From Eumeta japonica (taxonomy: Eukaryota > Arthropoda > Insecta > Lepidoptera > Psychidae), in assembly GCA_005406025.1 (NCBI GenBank), contig BGZK01000005.1, positions 1,426,001-1,490,000 on the forward strand: 64,000 nt of DNA, written 5' to 3'. A program made the position numbers and the translations under genes. The notes beneath the pieces were generated by a model. It saw only the letters and a list, made by a program, of their open reading frames with translations, made no database searches and was not told the origin of the DNA. Shown piece by piece: positions 22,936 to 36,100 of the stretch. The number at the start of each line of letters is the position of its first letter. The first letter of the stretch is position 1.

Positions 22936-25165
22936 TTTTTTAGACTCTAGATATCCAGCTTTTAGATGCTCTCTCGTCAATTGTTTGAGCGCGTTGAACA
23001 AAAGGAAGACTATCATTCAACACCACTTCCAGCACTGTAGCCGATGAGATAGCTCGGACAGAGTCAGTCATGGAGCATGATTTGGCCGGAAAAAACGACA
23101 ACCGGTTGCATCCGCTCCACTCACGTATCAGGTCAAAGGCCACTTGTGACCACTTCTTGATTTCGGAACGGGAAGGCGTCTTCACCAGGACCGTCACGTC
23201 ATCCGCGTAGACCACAGTATTTACTCCGGCCGGGAACGGGAACCGCAGGAGGTTGTCTAGCAGAACGTTTCATAAAGGAGGGCCCAGGACAGAGCCCTGG
23301 GGCACCCCATTGTTGACACCACCTTAGAACCAACCTAAAAACTAACCCTTCTGTCCGTAATATAGTTGCAAAGCAATCGGTAAAGATTAGGCGGGAAGCC
23401 TCCCCGCTTGATCTTAGTCAGTAACATCGGCCACCACGCATTATCGAACGCACCGGAGATGTCGAGGAATATAAGCTGTACATATTTGGCAGCAAGCCTC
23501 TCGCCACCCTCAGTTTGCCGTCTAGCGCGTTGGTAATCGATTTTCCCTTCTGGGATCCATGCTGACACTAGCTAAGATTCCTAGTCAGTCTAACTGCCAG
23601 TCGTAGAACTACTCAAGTACCTTGACAAGAACCGGTAACAAGGTAATCGACCGATAGATCTTGGCCTCGCTCATCAGTCTGCCATTTCCCTTGAGCATGT
23701 CAACCAAACGTCCGTCCTTCTACTCTCGGAAATACACCTTCTTTCACGCATCTTTTATACACATAAGTAAGTTTCGATTGGACTACTTTCCATGCATGCT
23801 TCACGATTGTAGAGCTGATCCGGCTGATCTGCAGCGGTATTAGGCAGAGACCTGACCACCTCCCCCAGCTCCTGGCCCACAAGAGGATCAGCATCCTGTC
23901 CAGAGGGGGACCAAAACCGTAGCACCTCCGACCAATCTATGGTGGTCTATATCCTTACTCAAGTCATCATCCAGACACAGCGCGTAGATTAAACCCGACA
24001 TGGCTCCCCGGGAGTTTAGGGTGAAACCCTCGGAGAGGGCAAGCTCATTGACAACGTTTCTTGAAGCCATACGTTGCCACGAGGCGGCTCTGTACGCCAA
24101 ACCCCATGGGTCCAAATTCCCGTTATCAGCTATCGTTTTAAAGTGTGCTGTTTGAGTTTCGCGCATTGTCCGTCGGTACGTTGATCTAACAAAATGAAAT
24201 TCGGCTCTGGCTATCGCCTCACGGTCACCCCCACAAATCCTCAGTCTCTACCATATTCTTCTCTTTTTACCCGTCAAGATTCTCAATCGTTCTAACTCTA
24301 CATTCCACCATTCATAGCCTTAGAAAGCGTTTAGCTTTCGCTCCCCTAGGTACTTTAGCAGTTACAATGATCATCTCAATGAACTACCCGGCCACAACAG
24401 CAGCCGGAGAACCCCACGAAATGCGACCACCAATCTCTCTTCAAAGCCGTTACAGTCCACCTCACGGACCCGGAAGCACATTGGCCCTTCCGAAATACGT
24501 ATATGTGCGTTAGGATTCTTCGTGCCATCGACGTGGCACGTGATCAGGAAATGGTCACTGGAACTGATGTACTTGTACCTGCCACTCTGTGATTGTCACG
24601 ATACGAGTAATCAGAGTCAAGTCAATGTTAGACTCCCCGCCAGGTCCGGAAAAGGTCGTTGGCTGTCCCTCGGTGTTGTGTATGATGAGACCGTGCCCGC
24701 AAATACAGCTCTCCATTCTGTGTGTTCTATGTTCAACCTTCGTTCCGCAACCAATGTATTGACTTTGTTTACAAAACCATAGCGGGGAGTGGGCGTTACA
24801 GTCAACCCTGATTAAGATCTGTTGACCATGTAGGACTTTCAGGACCCTCTCGAGGTAGTCAAGATGCAAGTCAATTTCGACTCTGTATTGAAAATAGCTG
24901 GAGACCATGTACACGTCAACACTCGAAATGTGAACGGGGCCGGACAGGCGCAAAAGTACCGCAATGGTCCGTTTGTCTTCTTTGGCAAGCATAACTCCAG
25001 CCTTGGACTCCAAACCATTCTGTAGCAGAAAGGGCACTCTGGTATATTGTTTCTGGACCAACACTTGGTCGAGCCCCATGCATCGGTCTGTGTCCGGTAA
25101 CTCCCGCGTTGCGACAGACCTTCCTAAGTTCACCTGCTCCTGCTTAACTGTGCTAGCCATAACGA
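22936..25165 (-). mobile_element. R1-like LINE, endonuclease to reverse transcriptase (copy B)
   Basis: Bases 25160-24555 (minus) encode an R1-type endonuclease: NLGRSVATREL start, RVDCNAHSPLWF, NIDLTLITR. The usual catalytic Glu of the QEPY box is Lys (VLVQKQY), so it would be inactive. Bases 24166-23700 encode the linker (NLDPWGLAYRAASWQRM) and bases 23568-23335 the YVQLIFLDISGAFDNAWWP block. Bases 23215-22940 carry the catalytic box as MVYADDVTVLVKTPS, followed by SCSMT and a thumb-like RAQTIDERAS. Several frameshifts and stops make it a pseudogene. It is in the same orientation and family as copy A. Confidence 0.87.
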
Positions 25166-25439
25166 GTGACAGTGATCATGCACTCTTCTACGTATTTGCG
25201 CACAAACAGTCCCGCAATGCAGTACCATGTGTCTCTGCGTCCCGCCGTCTAAAATGATGAAATGTTGTAAACCTGATAATGGTGTCAACACTCTGACTCT
25301 GCCACTGTATAAGACTGTACTCTACTGTACAAGAATCTGCCACTCTATGTAAACATAAAAGGAACCTCTCGAAAGACTATCTTCCACCTGGGACGAGAGC
25401 TTGAAACTAGTGTGAGTTGCCTGGAGCAACCTAACTCGT

Positions 25440-26245
25440 CTACATTGTAAAGAATGACGTACAAGTCTCTAGAAGTCGCGGACGCGGAAATTCTCCAGAA
25501 GATTGGTGGCCCGCACGTATACACTGATGGCAGCAAATTAGAGGACAAAGTTAGCACCGCATTAATTTTGAGGGAGAAAGGCAAGGAAGTTATAAGCCTC
25601 ACCTTTACTTTAGATCTCTCCTGTACGGTCTTCTAATCGCTATTGTACGCGCTGCACAAAGCGCGTTAAGTCCAGATCAGAACCGAAAATCAGCGTGCCA
25701 AGTTATTCCAAGTTTTCTCTGGAACTGCTAATAGACAGCAAGGCAAAACATCCGCTAGCAAAGCCTACCAGGGAGAACATTCGGGAGATCAGAGCGGGAA
25801 ACGAAAAAGCTGACGGGCTCTTTAAAGCAGTGGCTCTGCACTCCGACTCATCATCGGCCTACGACAAGGTCTCCCTATCCTACGTAAAAAAATTCAAAAC
25901 GAGTCTGTCCTCAAGTCGCAGGACAAAATGTCAAACGTCAAGGACCGGGAAAGTCACTAAACGGTTCCTCCCGAACGTGAAAGAAACGTTCCGCGTCATA
26001 AGGGACACTAAATTGACTACCACAGAAGTGCAAATCCTGACGGAACACGGTGAGATAACGGCTTACTTGCACAGGTTTCATCATAAGGATGACCCTGGCT
26101 GCAAGTGCGACTCAAAGGTCAAAGTAACCGTTTGGTACACATGGAGTACCCTCGTTCCTAGCAGCTCGTCTTCGGCTAAAACACAAAATAGAAAAGGATT
26201 TCACTCAGAAACCAATACCCAATGTCATGGCCAACTCCAAAATTA
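25440..26245 (+). mobile_element. C-terminal fragment of an R1-like LINE, RNase H and zinc knuckle
   Basis: Bases 25454-25636 encode the start of an RNase H fold (GGPHVYTDGSKLEDKVSTAL). Bases 25695-26246 encode the rest in shortened form: IDSKAKHPLA, RAGNEKADGLFKAVAL, then a zinc-knuckle-like end EITAYLHRFHHKDDPGCKCD. Sequence between the DSKA and GNEKAD blocks appears deleted. This copy is on the plus strand, opposite to copies A and B, so the cluster holds at least two R1-like insertions in opposite orientations. Confidence 0.82.
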
Positions 26246-26519
26246 GATCGCTGTTTCTGGAATACGCAGATGTCTTTCGCATCACAATCAATAAGAACAG
26301 TGGCATACACACATATATATATATTCACACACACAAATCCACAAACTACAAACCAACCTCGGGTACAAACACCCCTAGAATGATCCACCGAATTGATTCA
26401 GACTATCCCGACTGTCAAAAGCATTAAAAGAGATATTCTGAAAAGCGGGGAGAAGGGAAGGCCAAAACTAAGACTCAGACCCGTGGCTCTTTTCATGGAT
26501 TACAACACTGAACAACTCA

Positions 26520-27520
26520 GATAAGCTTCTGCTGCATAGCCGGACCACGCTCGATATCAATTTCTCCAGAACTCGCAGTTCTTTTGAACGGCAGCACATT
26601 TAAAACAAGCATGAAGCCGAAGACCTTCGACGCACTATTACAGACCGAGGTCGAGGGGAGCAAGTACAGAATAGTTAGGACAAAAAACAAAATCATCCTG
26701 CTATTCACGTGGGGGGAAAAATCTCCCTTCTTTCAGGCATGCTCGCTGCTGTCAACATTGGGGGACGCGGGTTCGGGGGAGGTGATTTCCTCTCGCACCA
26801 TAAGCGTCGATGCGGCGTCCTTCGAAATCGGGGAAGTTGTGGATCGACTGGGATGTATCAAAGAATCCGAAGTCTACGAGGTCGTAGTGTATAAGGATCG
26901 AGGTGAAAACCTAAACTAACTCTTACGACACGACCCAATAGATCCGGTCAAAGTCAACACCTGGGCATATCCTATATCGCGTGAGGGAACGCCAGGTTCC
27001 GAACGTCTCTAGCAACGTATAGGCGAAAACACGAAAACAAGATCGTGATACTGGAGGAGAGCAGGCAGAGAGCCGAGAAAGAAAAATCTGAGTCTGAAGG
27101 ACCCATCCATGCATTCTTCGGGCACTAGAAAGAGCTGCAAAAAGCTTACCCGGAGTGAAAAGTCTTTATGGAGCAGATACGTCCGGTGCGAAGACGAAAA
27201 AGTCGAAAGTGCCAACGGACTCCAAAATGCCACCAACGAGAGCGCAGAAAAAGAAGGTTGATCCACCGGTTCGAATTGTCTCGGCAACCTTAAAAGTCCA
27301 CAAACTCACGTGCGAAGGGATCCTAGGGTTGTACCTCAATAAATCTGAGGCACGACTGATAGCTAGCTTTGAGGACGCGGAGGCCGCCAGACTCTCAAAC
27401 AATCTAGAGAGGTAAAATGAGTATTGTTCATATGGCGGCCTGCAGTACGACGATCGGTCTGGTGGCTCTTGACGAGGAACAGACGAGCGCACGGAAAGAC
27501 CTAAGCACATCACTCTCTCG
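26520..27520 (+). mobile_element. Unassigned coding fragment, possibly retrotransposon ORF1
   Basis: Plus-strand open frames 26584-26919 and 27155-27415 encode unrecognised sequence. The second is Lys-rich at its start (TSGAKTKKSKV, PPTRAQKKKVDPPVRIV), followed by a segment ending FEDAEAARLSNNLER. Its position directly after an R1-like ORF2 end and its basic composition would suit the ORF1 of another R1-like copy. No zinc knuckles (CCHC) are visible, so this is a weak inference. Confidence 0.35.
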
Positions 27521-27568
27521 TATGACCTGATAGTCTCTGGTTTCCACTTATTTAAAAAGAAACAAAAA

Positions 27569-27582
27569 CCTAACCTAACCTA
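27569..27582 (+). repeat. Telomere-like CCTAACCTAACCTA
   Basis: Two full CCTAA units plus a partial one. TTAGG is the common insect telomere repeat, and some R1-clade elements (TRAS and SART families of silkworm) insert into it. The run is short, so chance is possible. Confidence 0.7.
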
Positions 27583-27589
27583 TCCTTGA

Positions 27590-29740
27590 GGAATTGTTCA
27601 TAGGGCATGTCACGCGTCGTGGACGCCCTCGCGTGTCATACGTGGCGTTCGGTGAAGCTATTATAGATTTCCAGCTATACAGAACGTGCCGATCAGTTAT
27701 TTTAAAGTTCTGGAGGACGTTTTTAGTGGTTTTCAACCTTACACTGCCCGCGTGCATTGCCGCGCGGATGTGAGTTATGCATTTTTTACTTCCTCCTCGC
27801 CGCAAGAGGGAAAAAAAATCTACAAGTACATTCAATACTATAAAGTGTGCATCTCTTTTATTTAAAATGAATAATAGATTATCACCTAAGCAGTTTGACA
27901 ACGACACAACAGCAAATAGCGAGCAATTTTATCTGTCAAACAGCAATCGCTCTTGGAACTGTTGCTAAATGATTGTGACAATTCATTGTGGTTAATCACA
28001 TTGTTATTCATATTATTCAATTAAAAGAGTAAGAATTGTTTGTGATGTGCTTATTTCGATAACAAGTATCTAAATTCCTAAAAATACTAAACAATTTAAT
28101 ACCTAATATTATTAGGCACTTAGAACACATTTAGATTTCGAATTTGCTTTCTTTTACAATTAGCCATAGAATTAAATTTTCTTTCAAGAGTTAACTTTTC
28201 TTAAGTTATGTCTCGCGCATTTTTCATTGATTTTTTTGATTTTTGTCGATCTTTTTTTCTTTATGTAAAGTAAAATTACACATATACCTTTGTTTAAATT
28301 CAATTGCGAATGATACAGTGGATATATATTGGTGCAACATGTCTCTAAAGAATCTAGTTCTGGCATCTATTTAAATTATTGTTTTCGAATACCCACCTTA
28401 CTACAGCATATCACTACTTTTTTACAATAAGAGCAATTTCCCTGCCAAAACTGCCACGAGTTTTCTTAAAACTTGTAGCAATACTCAACACGACAAAAGC
28501 AAGAGAAAACTTGAGCAGAATTTTAATTGTAGTTATTTTAGATTAAATTGGAGGTTTTAAGAACAAGGAATGTTTATCTTTTTTCTAAAACTTTTTATAA
28601 ATACCCAAACTTTTGGAAATCTTGATTTCTTATAGGGTAAAGTTAAAAGATATTCTCTTGTACACTGTTTGTTGCAGCGCCAAGAGACTATAGATGTAAG
28701 TATTTGATATTAACGTAAGCGTAATAAATATCTCCATACTGACATGCTTAACAATTATCTCCTGAAGAAAAGGCTCTTGATGGACAAACAGACAAATTGA
28801 TGTAGGGTTCCTTTTTTCATTTTAATGTACATAACCCTAAAAAGGAAGAACAGCTCATTAAAATATAGTTAATGTAAAGTATTTTCTTATATCATTGTTA
28901 CTAAAGATATGACAAGTTACCACTAAGATGCGAGGCAGTATGTTTGGCAGATGTGCCCTGGCCTGTCCTGTCTACGGCGAATGGTCTATTTTCTTATATA
29001 AAACTATTTATTTTAAAATTGCAAAAATGTTTAGCACCTTCACAACAAGTCTTCTCCTTGGATATGTCAACGGTAGTTTTGAAAGCTTTTTTTTAATTTT
29101 ATAATTTTTCACCCAAAAGTGACCCCCACGTTCAAAATTCATTTATTTGAGGCATATTTGTGTCATAGAAATTGACATGGATCCATTAAGCTTGGAAAAA
29201 ATTGGCTGTGACAGACGAACAAACTTTAAGGACATAGGGTCATATTAATAAGCAGGTTTTACAGTTTTAAGATCTGTTGCTAAATAATAAACATTACTTA
29301 TATCAGCGTAACTTATATACTAACATATATCAGCAGAGTGCTGTCAAATTATACTCTGTAATATTGACGTATTAATAACCATTACTTGTGCCTTGAGTTA
29401 TATGATAAGATACCGCATTGAAGAATATTAGTGGAATGTTGAATTTTTGCTTCATTTTATTTTTCAAACTCCTTATAGGATCAAAGTACTGTGAAAATAT
29501 CAGATATGCAGTTAAAAATCTATTTGTCACATGAATAGAATCTCTTTTTTGGTTAATCTCTCTAATACTTAAGTGCAAAAAGGGAACTTCAACTTTTAAA
29601 ATCTTTTTTGTATTAAATGATTTTACAAATTCAACAAGTTATTTTAAGAGTTAAATGCATTTTACTTGATCTATTTAGAATCAAATTTTTAATACAATGT
29701 TATATATCTGACCATTTCTCAACACAAGATAAAATAAAAG
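27590..29740. other. AT-rich non-coding DNA
   Basis: A GC-richer stretch at 27600-27790 has a minus-strand open frame with no recognisable domain. Bases 28780-28845 resemble the dispersed GACAGA/agggttcc repeat, and 29200-29260 resembles it faintly. No gene was found. Confidence 0.5.
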
Positions 29741-29749
29741 GTGATTTTT

Positions 29750-29765
29750 CAGTGGCGTAACTATA
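29750..29765 (+). repeat. Left terminal inverted repeat of the hAT element
   Basis: CAGTGGCGTAACTATA, exact complement of 32627-32642. Confidence 0.95.
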
Positions 29766-32626
29766 GGGCGGCAGGGCTGGCAAAATGCCACGGGCCCCCG
29801 ACCCAAGAGGGCCCCGGCCCAAGAGGCCGCGAGCTCAGAAATATTTTTTTTAACTTTGTATCTAAGTAGGTAGGTACTTGTTTTATTATTTTTTTTTATT
29901 TATTTATATTATATAATTTTATTTTACTTAAAAACATATATTTAAGTGAAACAGCTATATACCATAATACAAATTCAAACTAAGCATTAAGATTTCAACA
30001 CATCACATCCTATACAATAAGATGTTAATCAATTTTAAAACGCATCTATTGCTTACTCCATTTTTTGTCGCGGTACGTTGGTAGCACGGGTGAGTATTGA
30101 CGGTCGGGGAATTGCCCTCATTTTGTTAACCAAGAAAGTACTTTTTTCGTGGCGTTGGCGTTAGAGCGAGCTAGCAAGACTATGTTAGGGGAATCCCGGA
30201 TTTGCTATTTTACATATGGAGGGCTCTACTGCGCATTCTTTGTTTGAATCTTTTTCGTAGTTGCTGCTTTATTAAAGCGAAGTAATTGTGAAAGTTACAT
30301 ATTAAAATGTCTAGTTCTAGAAAATATCTAAGTGGGAGTGAAAAACGAAAGAGAAAGAGGGAGACTGAAGAAAAAATAAAAAGTTACCTAAAATTAGCCG
30401 GTACTTGAAATATGATGATTTTATTAGTAAAAATGCGAGTGGACAGTGCTCCAAAAGTGAAGAATTGGACTTTACTAAAAGTATACCAGAATTACCAGAT
30501 GCAGCACCCGACACCAGTGTCTATCAGATCCAGAACAACCACAACAAGGAACTAGCAAAATCAAAGTGAACCATATTTTAGTGTGAACAATATTGCATCT
30601 TCACCATATGTTACTGATAAGGGTAATTTTAAAGAGCTAACTGATCAATTAAAACGGTTCGTGATCGAAAACGGACATTGTAAACCTAAGGGCCCTTTCT
30701 TAAAGATAGTGACAATAGATCTTTTCTAGAAAAACATTACTATATTGTTTCCAAGTATGAGCGTGAAACTTGAACGTACATGGCTATCATATTTTTAATA
30801 CTTCAGAAGGCGTATTGTGAACCGTGTTGGTTATTCGCAAATCCGGCATCTAAAAATACAAAATGTTTGGATGGAGGCTATGACGACTGGAAACATATTG
30901 TAGACGCCATAGAAAGACACGAGACATCGAAAATTCATCTGGATTCTTGTCTTATCAACAGTGGCGGCTACAAAAAAAATCTTTCTGGCGCCAAGTACTT
31001 TCTAGACTACTTGAAGTTACTCTGATACTTTCAACGTGTAATTTAGCCTTCCGTGGCCACAGAGAAAAGGCAGATAGCAATGATCCGAGCTCCCTAGGAA
31101 ACTTTTGAGTATTATTGAGTTATTAAGAAAATACGACCCGATTTTACAAAATTGCTAAGCAAACCAAAAGCTAGATAAAATATTTAAGTCCAAAATACAA
31201 AATGAGCTAATTTCTGTTCTGGTTCTAAAATAGAAAATGCACTCATAAATGAAATAAATGCCGCACCATTTTACTCTATCATATTCGATACAACTCAAGA
31301 TATTTCAAAATTGATCAAATGTGTGAACTTTACCGTTATTGTATGATCGAGAAAGATGATAATGGAATCCCAAAGGCACTCGTCATTAATGAGTCATTTT
31401 AGGATTTCATGAAGCTAAGGATCAAACTGCTTTAGCAATGTCCAAGCAAATTATTAAATCCATAAATGACAAAATATTCCTCTAAATAAGTGTCGAGGAC
31501 AAGGATATGATGGTGCTAATACAATGGAAGGGACAGGTGGAGTTCAAAACTCATTAAAGATATCGAGGCAAATGCCGTATGTGTTCACTGCGCTGCTCAT
31601 AATTTAAATCTAGTACTTAATGATGCAGTAAGGGAGGTTAGCGATATGCAAAATTTTTGATACAGTTCAACAAATTTATAATTTTTTGGACATAGTATCA
31701 AAAGATGGAATATACTATCAAGTTTTATATCTAATAAAGAAACGGAGTCTTCAACTTCAATAACATTAAAACATTAAACCCTACTAGACGGGCTGGACGT
31801 TATGATGCTGTTTATGCTTTAAAAGTTCGGTTTGTTGAAGTCGTCCGAAAAGCGCTTACGAAAGTTTGTTCAAAGTGAACATATTTTATCAAGTATTGGA
31901 CATCATTATTAATCAACTGAAATCGCGTTTCCTGCCGATGAATGAAATTGTTTCCAATTTCAGTGTTTTGCAACCTTCGACTTTTCAAATTTTAGATGGC
32001 ACTGATCTATTATAAAAAGCTCTAGAATTTGTTGATATATATAAAAAAGACATATCTGAATCATTTGCCAGGGAAATTCTCAGTTTTCGGTCCACTTTCA
32101 GAGACGAATTAGAAAAATCTTCGTGTATTAGAGACCTTGTTGATTTATTAATAATAAAGAATCATTTTATGTCCTGCAGCTTTCCTGAAGTATGCACTGC
32201 ATTAATGTTATTTGTTACGATTCCTGTGACTACAGCTAGTGCTGAACGATGATTTTCAAAACTAAAATAAATAAAAACTTATTTAAGAAACTTTATGGGA
32301 CAAGACAGATTACGTAACTTGGCTATTCTATCTATTGAAAATTCTATGGCCCGATCTTTAAACTTTGATGATGTCATAGATACTTTTGCGGAACAAAAAA
32401 GCTCGGAGAAAAGATTTTTCTTAATAAATATCTTATTGAAATTAAATTGTTATTTCATTGTTAATGTATAAACCTATGCTCTTGAAAATAAAATTTAATT
32501 AGTTGGGTAACTACATGAGTGGTTTATTAAAATTAAACTAAGTAGGTACTCAAGTTCGTCAAGTACAACGTGACGATTTTTAATGATAGGGCCCCGCCCA
32601 AAGAATTTGCCACGGGCCACAGATGG

Positions 32627-32642
32627 TATAGTTACGCCACTG
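32627..32642 (-). repeat. Right terminal inverted repeat of the hAT element
   Basis: TATAGTTACGCCACTG, exact complement of the left end. Confidence 0.95.
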
Positions 32643-32650
32643 TGATTTTT

Positions 32651-33180
32651 ACTAGCTCTTAAAAATGAAGTATAGAATATAAAACTGATTGAAATTATCA
32701 TCAAACTACTTTTGTCGGTTACGTCCTTATAATATCCAACTCTTCAAATATGAGTCAGTAAATGAAAAACAAGTGAGATTTAAAAATTATATATTTATTA
32801 TATAATATGGCTTTTTATTTCCTTCTTTTAACTTTTATTGTTGTACTTGATTATCTAAAAAAAAAAGTTTAACTCTATGTAAAACATATTTAACCTTAGA
32901 ATAGGTATGAAAATGTTTATTAAAAAAAAAAGAATATAATAAAAAATTATAAAGTGGATAATAAACAAGGGTGACTTTTGGAATCTAAATAAAGAACAGG
33001 TTTTTCATTTCAGCATAAATATAGCGTACAGCCAATCATTAAGATCGAGCAACAAAACCAAAAACGTTTCTTGTGCGACAGCCTCCTTTAATTTTAAACT
33101 TTTTTTTATTTTTAATATTTATTGTTATAGTGGCCACAGTAATAAATAATCAATTGAATCATCTATAAATTACATCAATT
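32651..33180. other. AT-rich spacer between transposons
   Basis: Homopolymer-rich non-coding sequence. The T-rich runs near 33095-33120 could be the complement of a poly(A) tail of the minus-strand LINE to the right, but no target duplication was found. Confidence 0.4.
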
Positions 33181-36100
33181 CCGCTGCAATATAGATAGCG
33201 CATCCGCCTGCACATATGAGTTGCATATATTTTTATCGAAGGGGTGTGACCATGCACTTTACATTTTTCACGTATGAGTCGCCGTTGGGTCTTCTGCAAC
33301 CGTTTCCGGCTACAGGTGCGAGCATGAGTCTTTGGCTCGGAACTGAGCTTCGTCTTGTGGGGGAACATTGCCTCCATGGGTCATATTAGCAGGTGACTTC
33401 CATCTACCTTATAACGCCTGCCTAAGTTGGCGCTTTGTTCCCTTTTTAGGGGGTGGAGATTAAGTCTCGGGGGTGTTGGTATCCACCGAGCGGTCTCTTG
33501 TATTGAGGCGCCAGGTGGTGAAGTGATGGTATCGGACCTTCGTCTGCACAATCGATCAAGCGTCGCGCCTATAACCGGAAGAATTCCTCTATGGTTTGCA
33601 CTCGCAGGTCCCTGACTATAACGTCATTTTTAACGTACCATCCAGCCCCCCGATTACTCATAGCACGATATTCTGTTGGGCTTGGAGTCTTCGACGCTGC
33701 TGCTCCGAGCACAGAGCATATCAGGCTGGTACAGCATAGGTCAGACGAAAGCTGATATAACAATTATACATTGTTATTTTGGTTCTCGTGGGTAGCCTGG
33801 AAGTGAGTGCAGACCGGAGTTTGGCTCTCGCAGCTCGGCTCTGTTGTATGGCGTAGTCCACTTGGGGTGTCATATATAGCGAGCGGTTGATGTGTAGGCC
33901 CAGGTATCGAATGCAGGACTTACACTGCACATCCTGATTCCTTAGGCTAGTTGAAATGGCATATTTCTCTGTCTACCTTTGAATAAAGCGGCCGTCTTGC
34001 CGACGGTGACGGTCATCCTCCACCTGTCCAGGCATTGAGGCAGCAGGTCGAAGACTCGTTATATTTTTTTGGTCGCTAAGTCGGCTCGGCGTGCCGGTGT
34101 AAAGTAGGCACCGTCGTCCGCGTAGAGTGCTAGCATCACGTCATCTTCCCATTCCTTGAATTGGCCTTGAAGAGGGCGGAAGTCGTCTGTGAACGCTGCG
34201 AATAGACTCGGGAAGAGGCAGCTGCCCTATGAGACTCCTGCTCGAATCGGGCGGGGGGCGGATAGCGCACTGCTACGCAGAAACTACGGTCGCGGAGGAA
34301 CTTGACAGTAATTTTTGTCAAGGTAGAGGTAGACGTGTTTTCAACAGTTTATGGAGTAGGCCATCGTGCCATATTCCGTCAAAGGCCTTCTCCATGTCCA
34401 GGAATATGGTCACCGTGTATCGTCCACAGTTCGTATCTGATGCTAGGTAGTGTAGCATCCGTATGAGCTGCAGCGTGGTCGAGTGTCCAGTACGGAATCC
34501 ATACTGCTCCCTCCGTGGGGACAGAAAGGAACTCAGTCTCCTCAGTAGAGTATGCTTAAAGGTCTTTGCCAAGTGTGAGAGCAGGGTAATCGGTCAGAGG
34601 TTACTTCGTTTATAGGATCTTTCCTGGCTTGGGGATAGTGATAGCTTCTATAGGGCTCTTCCAGGCCTCGGGAAAGTGACCAGTTCTCAATATCCAGTTG
34701 AATACCTTATTCATGGCCACCATCACCCTCTTTGGTAGCTGTCTCAGTGCTTCTGTCGCGATTCCATCGGGTCCGGGGCCTTCCTTTTGGGCAGGCGCAG
34801 CACTATTTTGTGGATTTCCGCTGGCGACAGGAATAAGTCTCCCTGTGTGGCCACATAGTTCCTAACCTTCTCTTCCACACGCGCGTAGTGTTCCGTGTTC
34901 CTGCATCATTGTGGAGATGGCAGGTGACTTGGGGCTAAATGGTCCTTCAAGGTACTGTACTATTGCTTCTGCTCGGGCTGGAACGTCGTAGCTACGTGCT
35001 CCTGCTCGATTTGTAATCGGACATATAGGTGTCGTCGTTTTGGTGAGTCTGCAGTTTAGTTGGTGAAGATTTTTCATGCTTTCGCTAGCGTGATCGATTG
35101 TCTCCTCCCAAGCTGCTCCACGGTGATCTCTCACTGCTACCGCCAGCCTCCTCGCGAGTTCGTTTAACTTCTTTCTGAGCCTAGGACAGCGAGTGTGGGT
35201 CCAGAGTTTGTGGAGTCTTCTCTTCTGCTGCATTTTTTCCCTGAAGCGAAGCAGCAGATCTCCGCGGCGTAATATCTGGACTGGTTGGGAAACCATAGCA
35301 GTTTGTTGGGCCTTCCTTATTCTGTTCACCAGTATATTTACGGCCTCCTCCACATCTTTTGGAGTTTCCATAGGCGATCTCAAATGAAGCGTCTCGAGAG
35401 ATTTTTTGGAAGGCTGTCCAGTTCATCCGTTATCGCAATGGTCGCGGTAGTGAGTGCCGCGCTCCCACTCAAACTGTTATCATGATGGGGAGATGTTGGG
35501 TATCCATACCGTAGACCACTTCTATATGTGTGGGCTAGCTCATCTTGTGACTCAGTACTATGTCGAGTACGTCTACCCGGTGGCGTGGATCTGTGGGAAC
35601 ATGCATCGGTGTATCGGGGCCCAGCACCTCGTATCCTCTGGACTCAGCGTCCTCCACAAGATATCTCCCAGCCCTGTTTACTAAGGGGGATCCCGCTCAG
35701 TAAACGCCTTTTGGCGTTATGATCTCCAGATATGAGTGTGAGAGTATGGCTGTTGAGTAGGGTGTGGATGTCTTGCACGTGTAATGGGGAACCTGGTCGC
35801 CTGTAAGTTGCAAAGATACTCATCTCCTCTTCCGCCGAGCCGACTTGCATGCCCAGTGTGCGCACGAAAACAAACCTGAAACTGGTCTTTTCGATCGCCT
35901 CGTGCATAATGTCTTTTTTGACCATCACAGCCGTGCCTCTGTAGCCCATACTCCGGGAGGAAACCTCGTCTCGGCGGTATGAAATGTAGTTAGGCAGTCT
36001 TAACTCCTGTTAGGGGTGCAGTTTCGTTTCGCCGAGCAAGATGACATGAATATCTTCGAGCTGAGCAAGGTCGCCAAGTTCTCGGGTTTTTTTCCTGTGA

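Larger units (their letters stand above)
29750..32642 (+). mobile_element. hAT-superfamily DNA transposon, decayed transposase
   Basis: The 2893-bp element is bounded by 16-bp terminal inverted repeats (CAGTGGCGTAACTATA at 29750-29765 and its complement at 32627-32642) and a perfect 8-bp target duplication. A broken plus-strand transposase starts with ATG at 30307 (MSSSRKYLSGSEKRKRKRE). After frame changes it continues to a TTF-type zinc-finger block at 30780-31025 (AYCEPCWLFANPASK, HETSKIHLDSCL). Near 31575-31650 it reads VCVHCAAHNLNLVLNDAV, and near 32215-32400 the hAT C-terminal dimerisation region (PVTTASAER.FSKLK, LRNLAILSIENSMA). The layout is that of the zinc-finger MYM-like hAT transposases common in animals. 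Many stops and frameshifts show it cannot encode a working enzyme. Confidence 0.93.
29742..32650. repeat. 8-bp target-site duplication TGATTTTT around the hAT element
   Basis: TGATTTTT at 29742-29749 and again at 32643-32650, immediately outside the inverted repeats. An 8-bp duplication is the hallmark of hAT insertion. The perfect match suggests a single undisturbed insertion. Confidence 0.95.

Noticed and set aside
25345..25602. Minus-strand 85-codon frame
   Set aside because: It overlaps the plus-strand RNase H fragment of an R1-like element and is its shadow.
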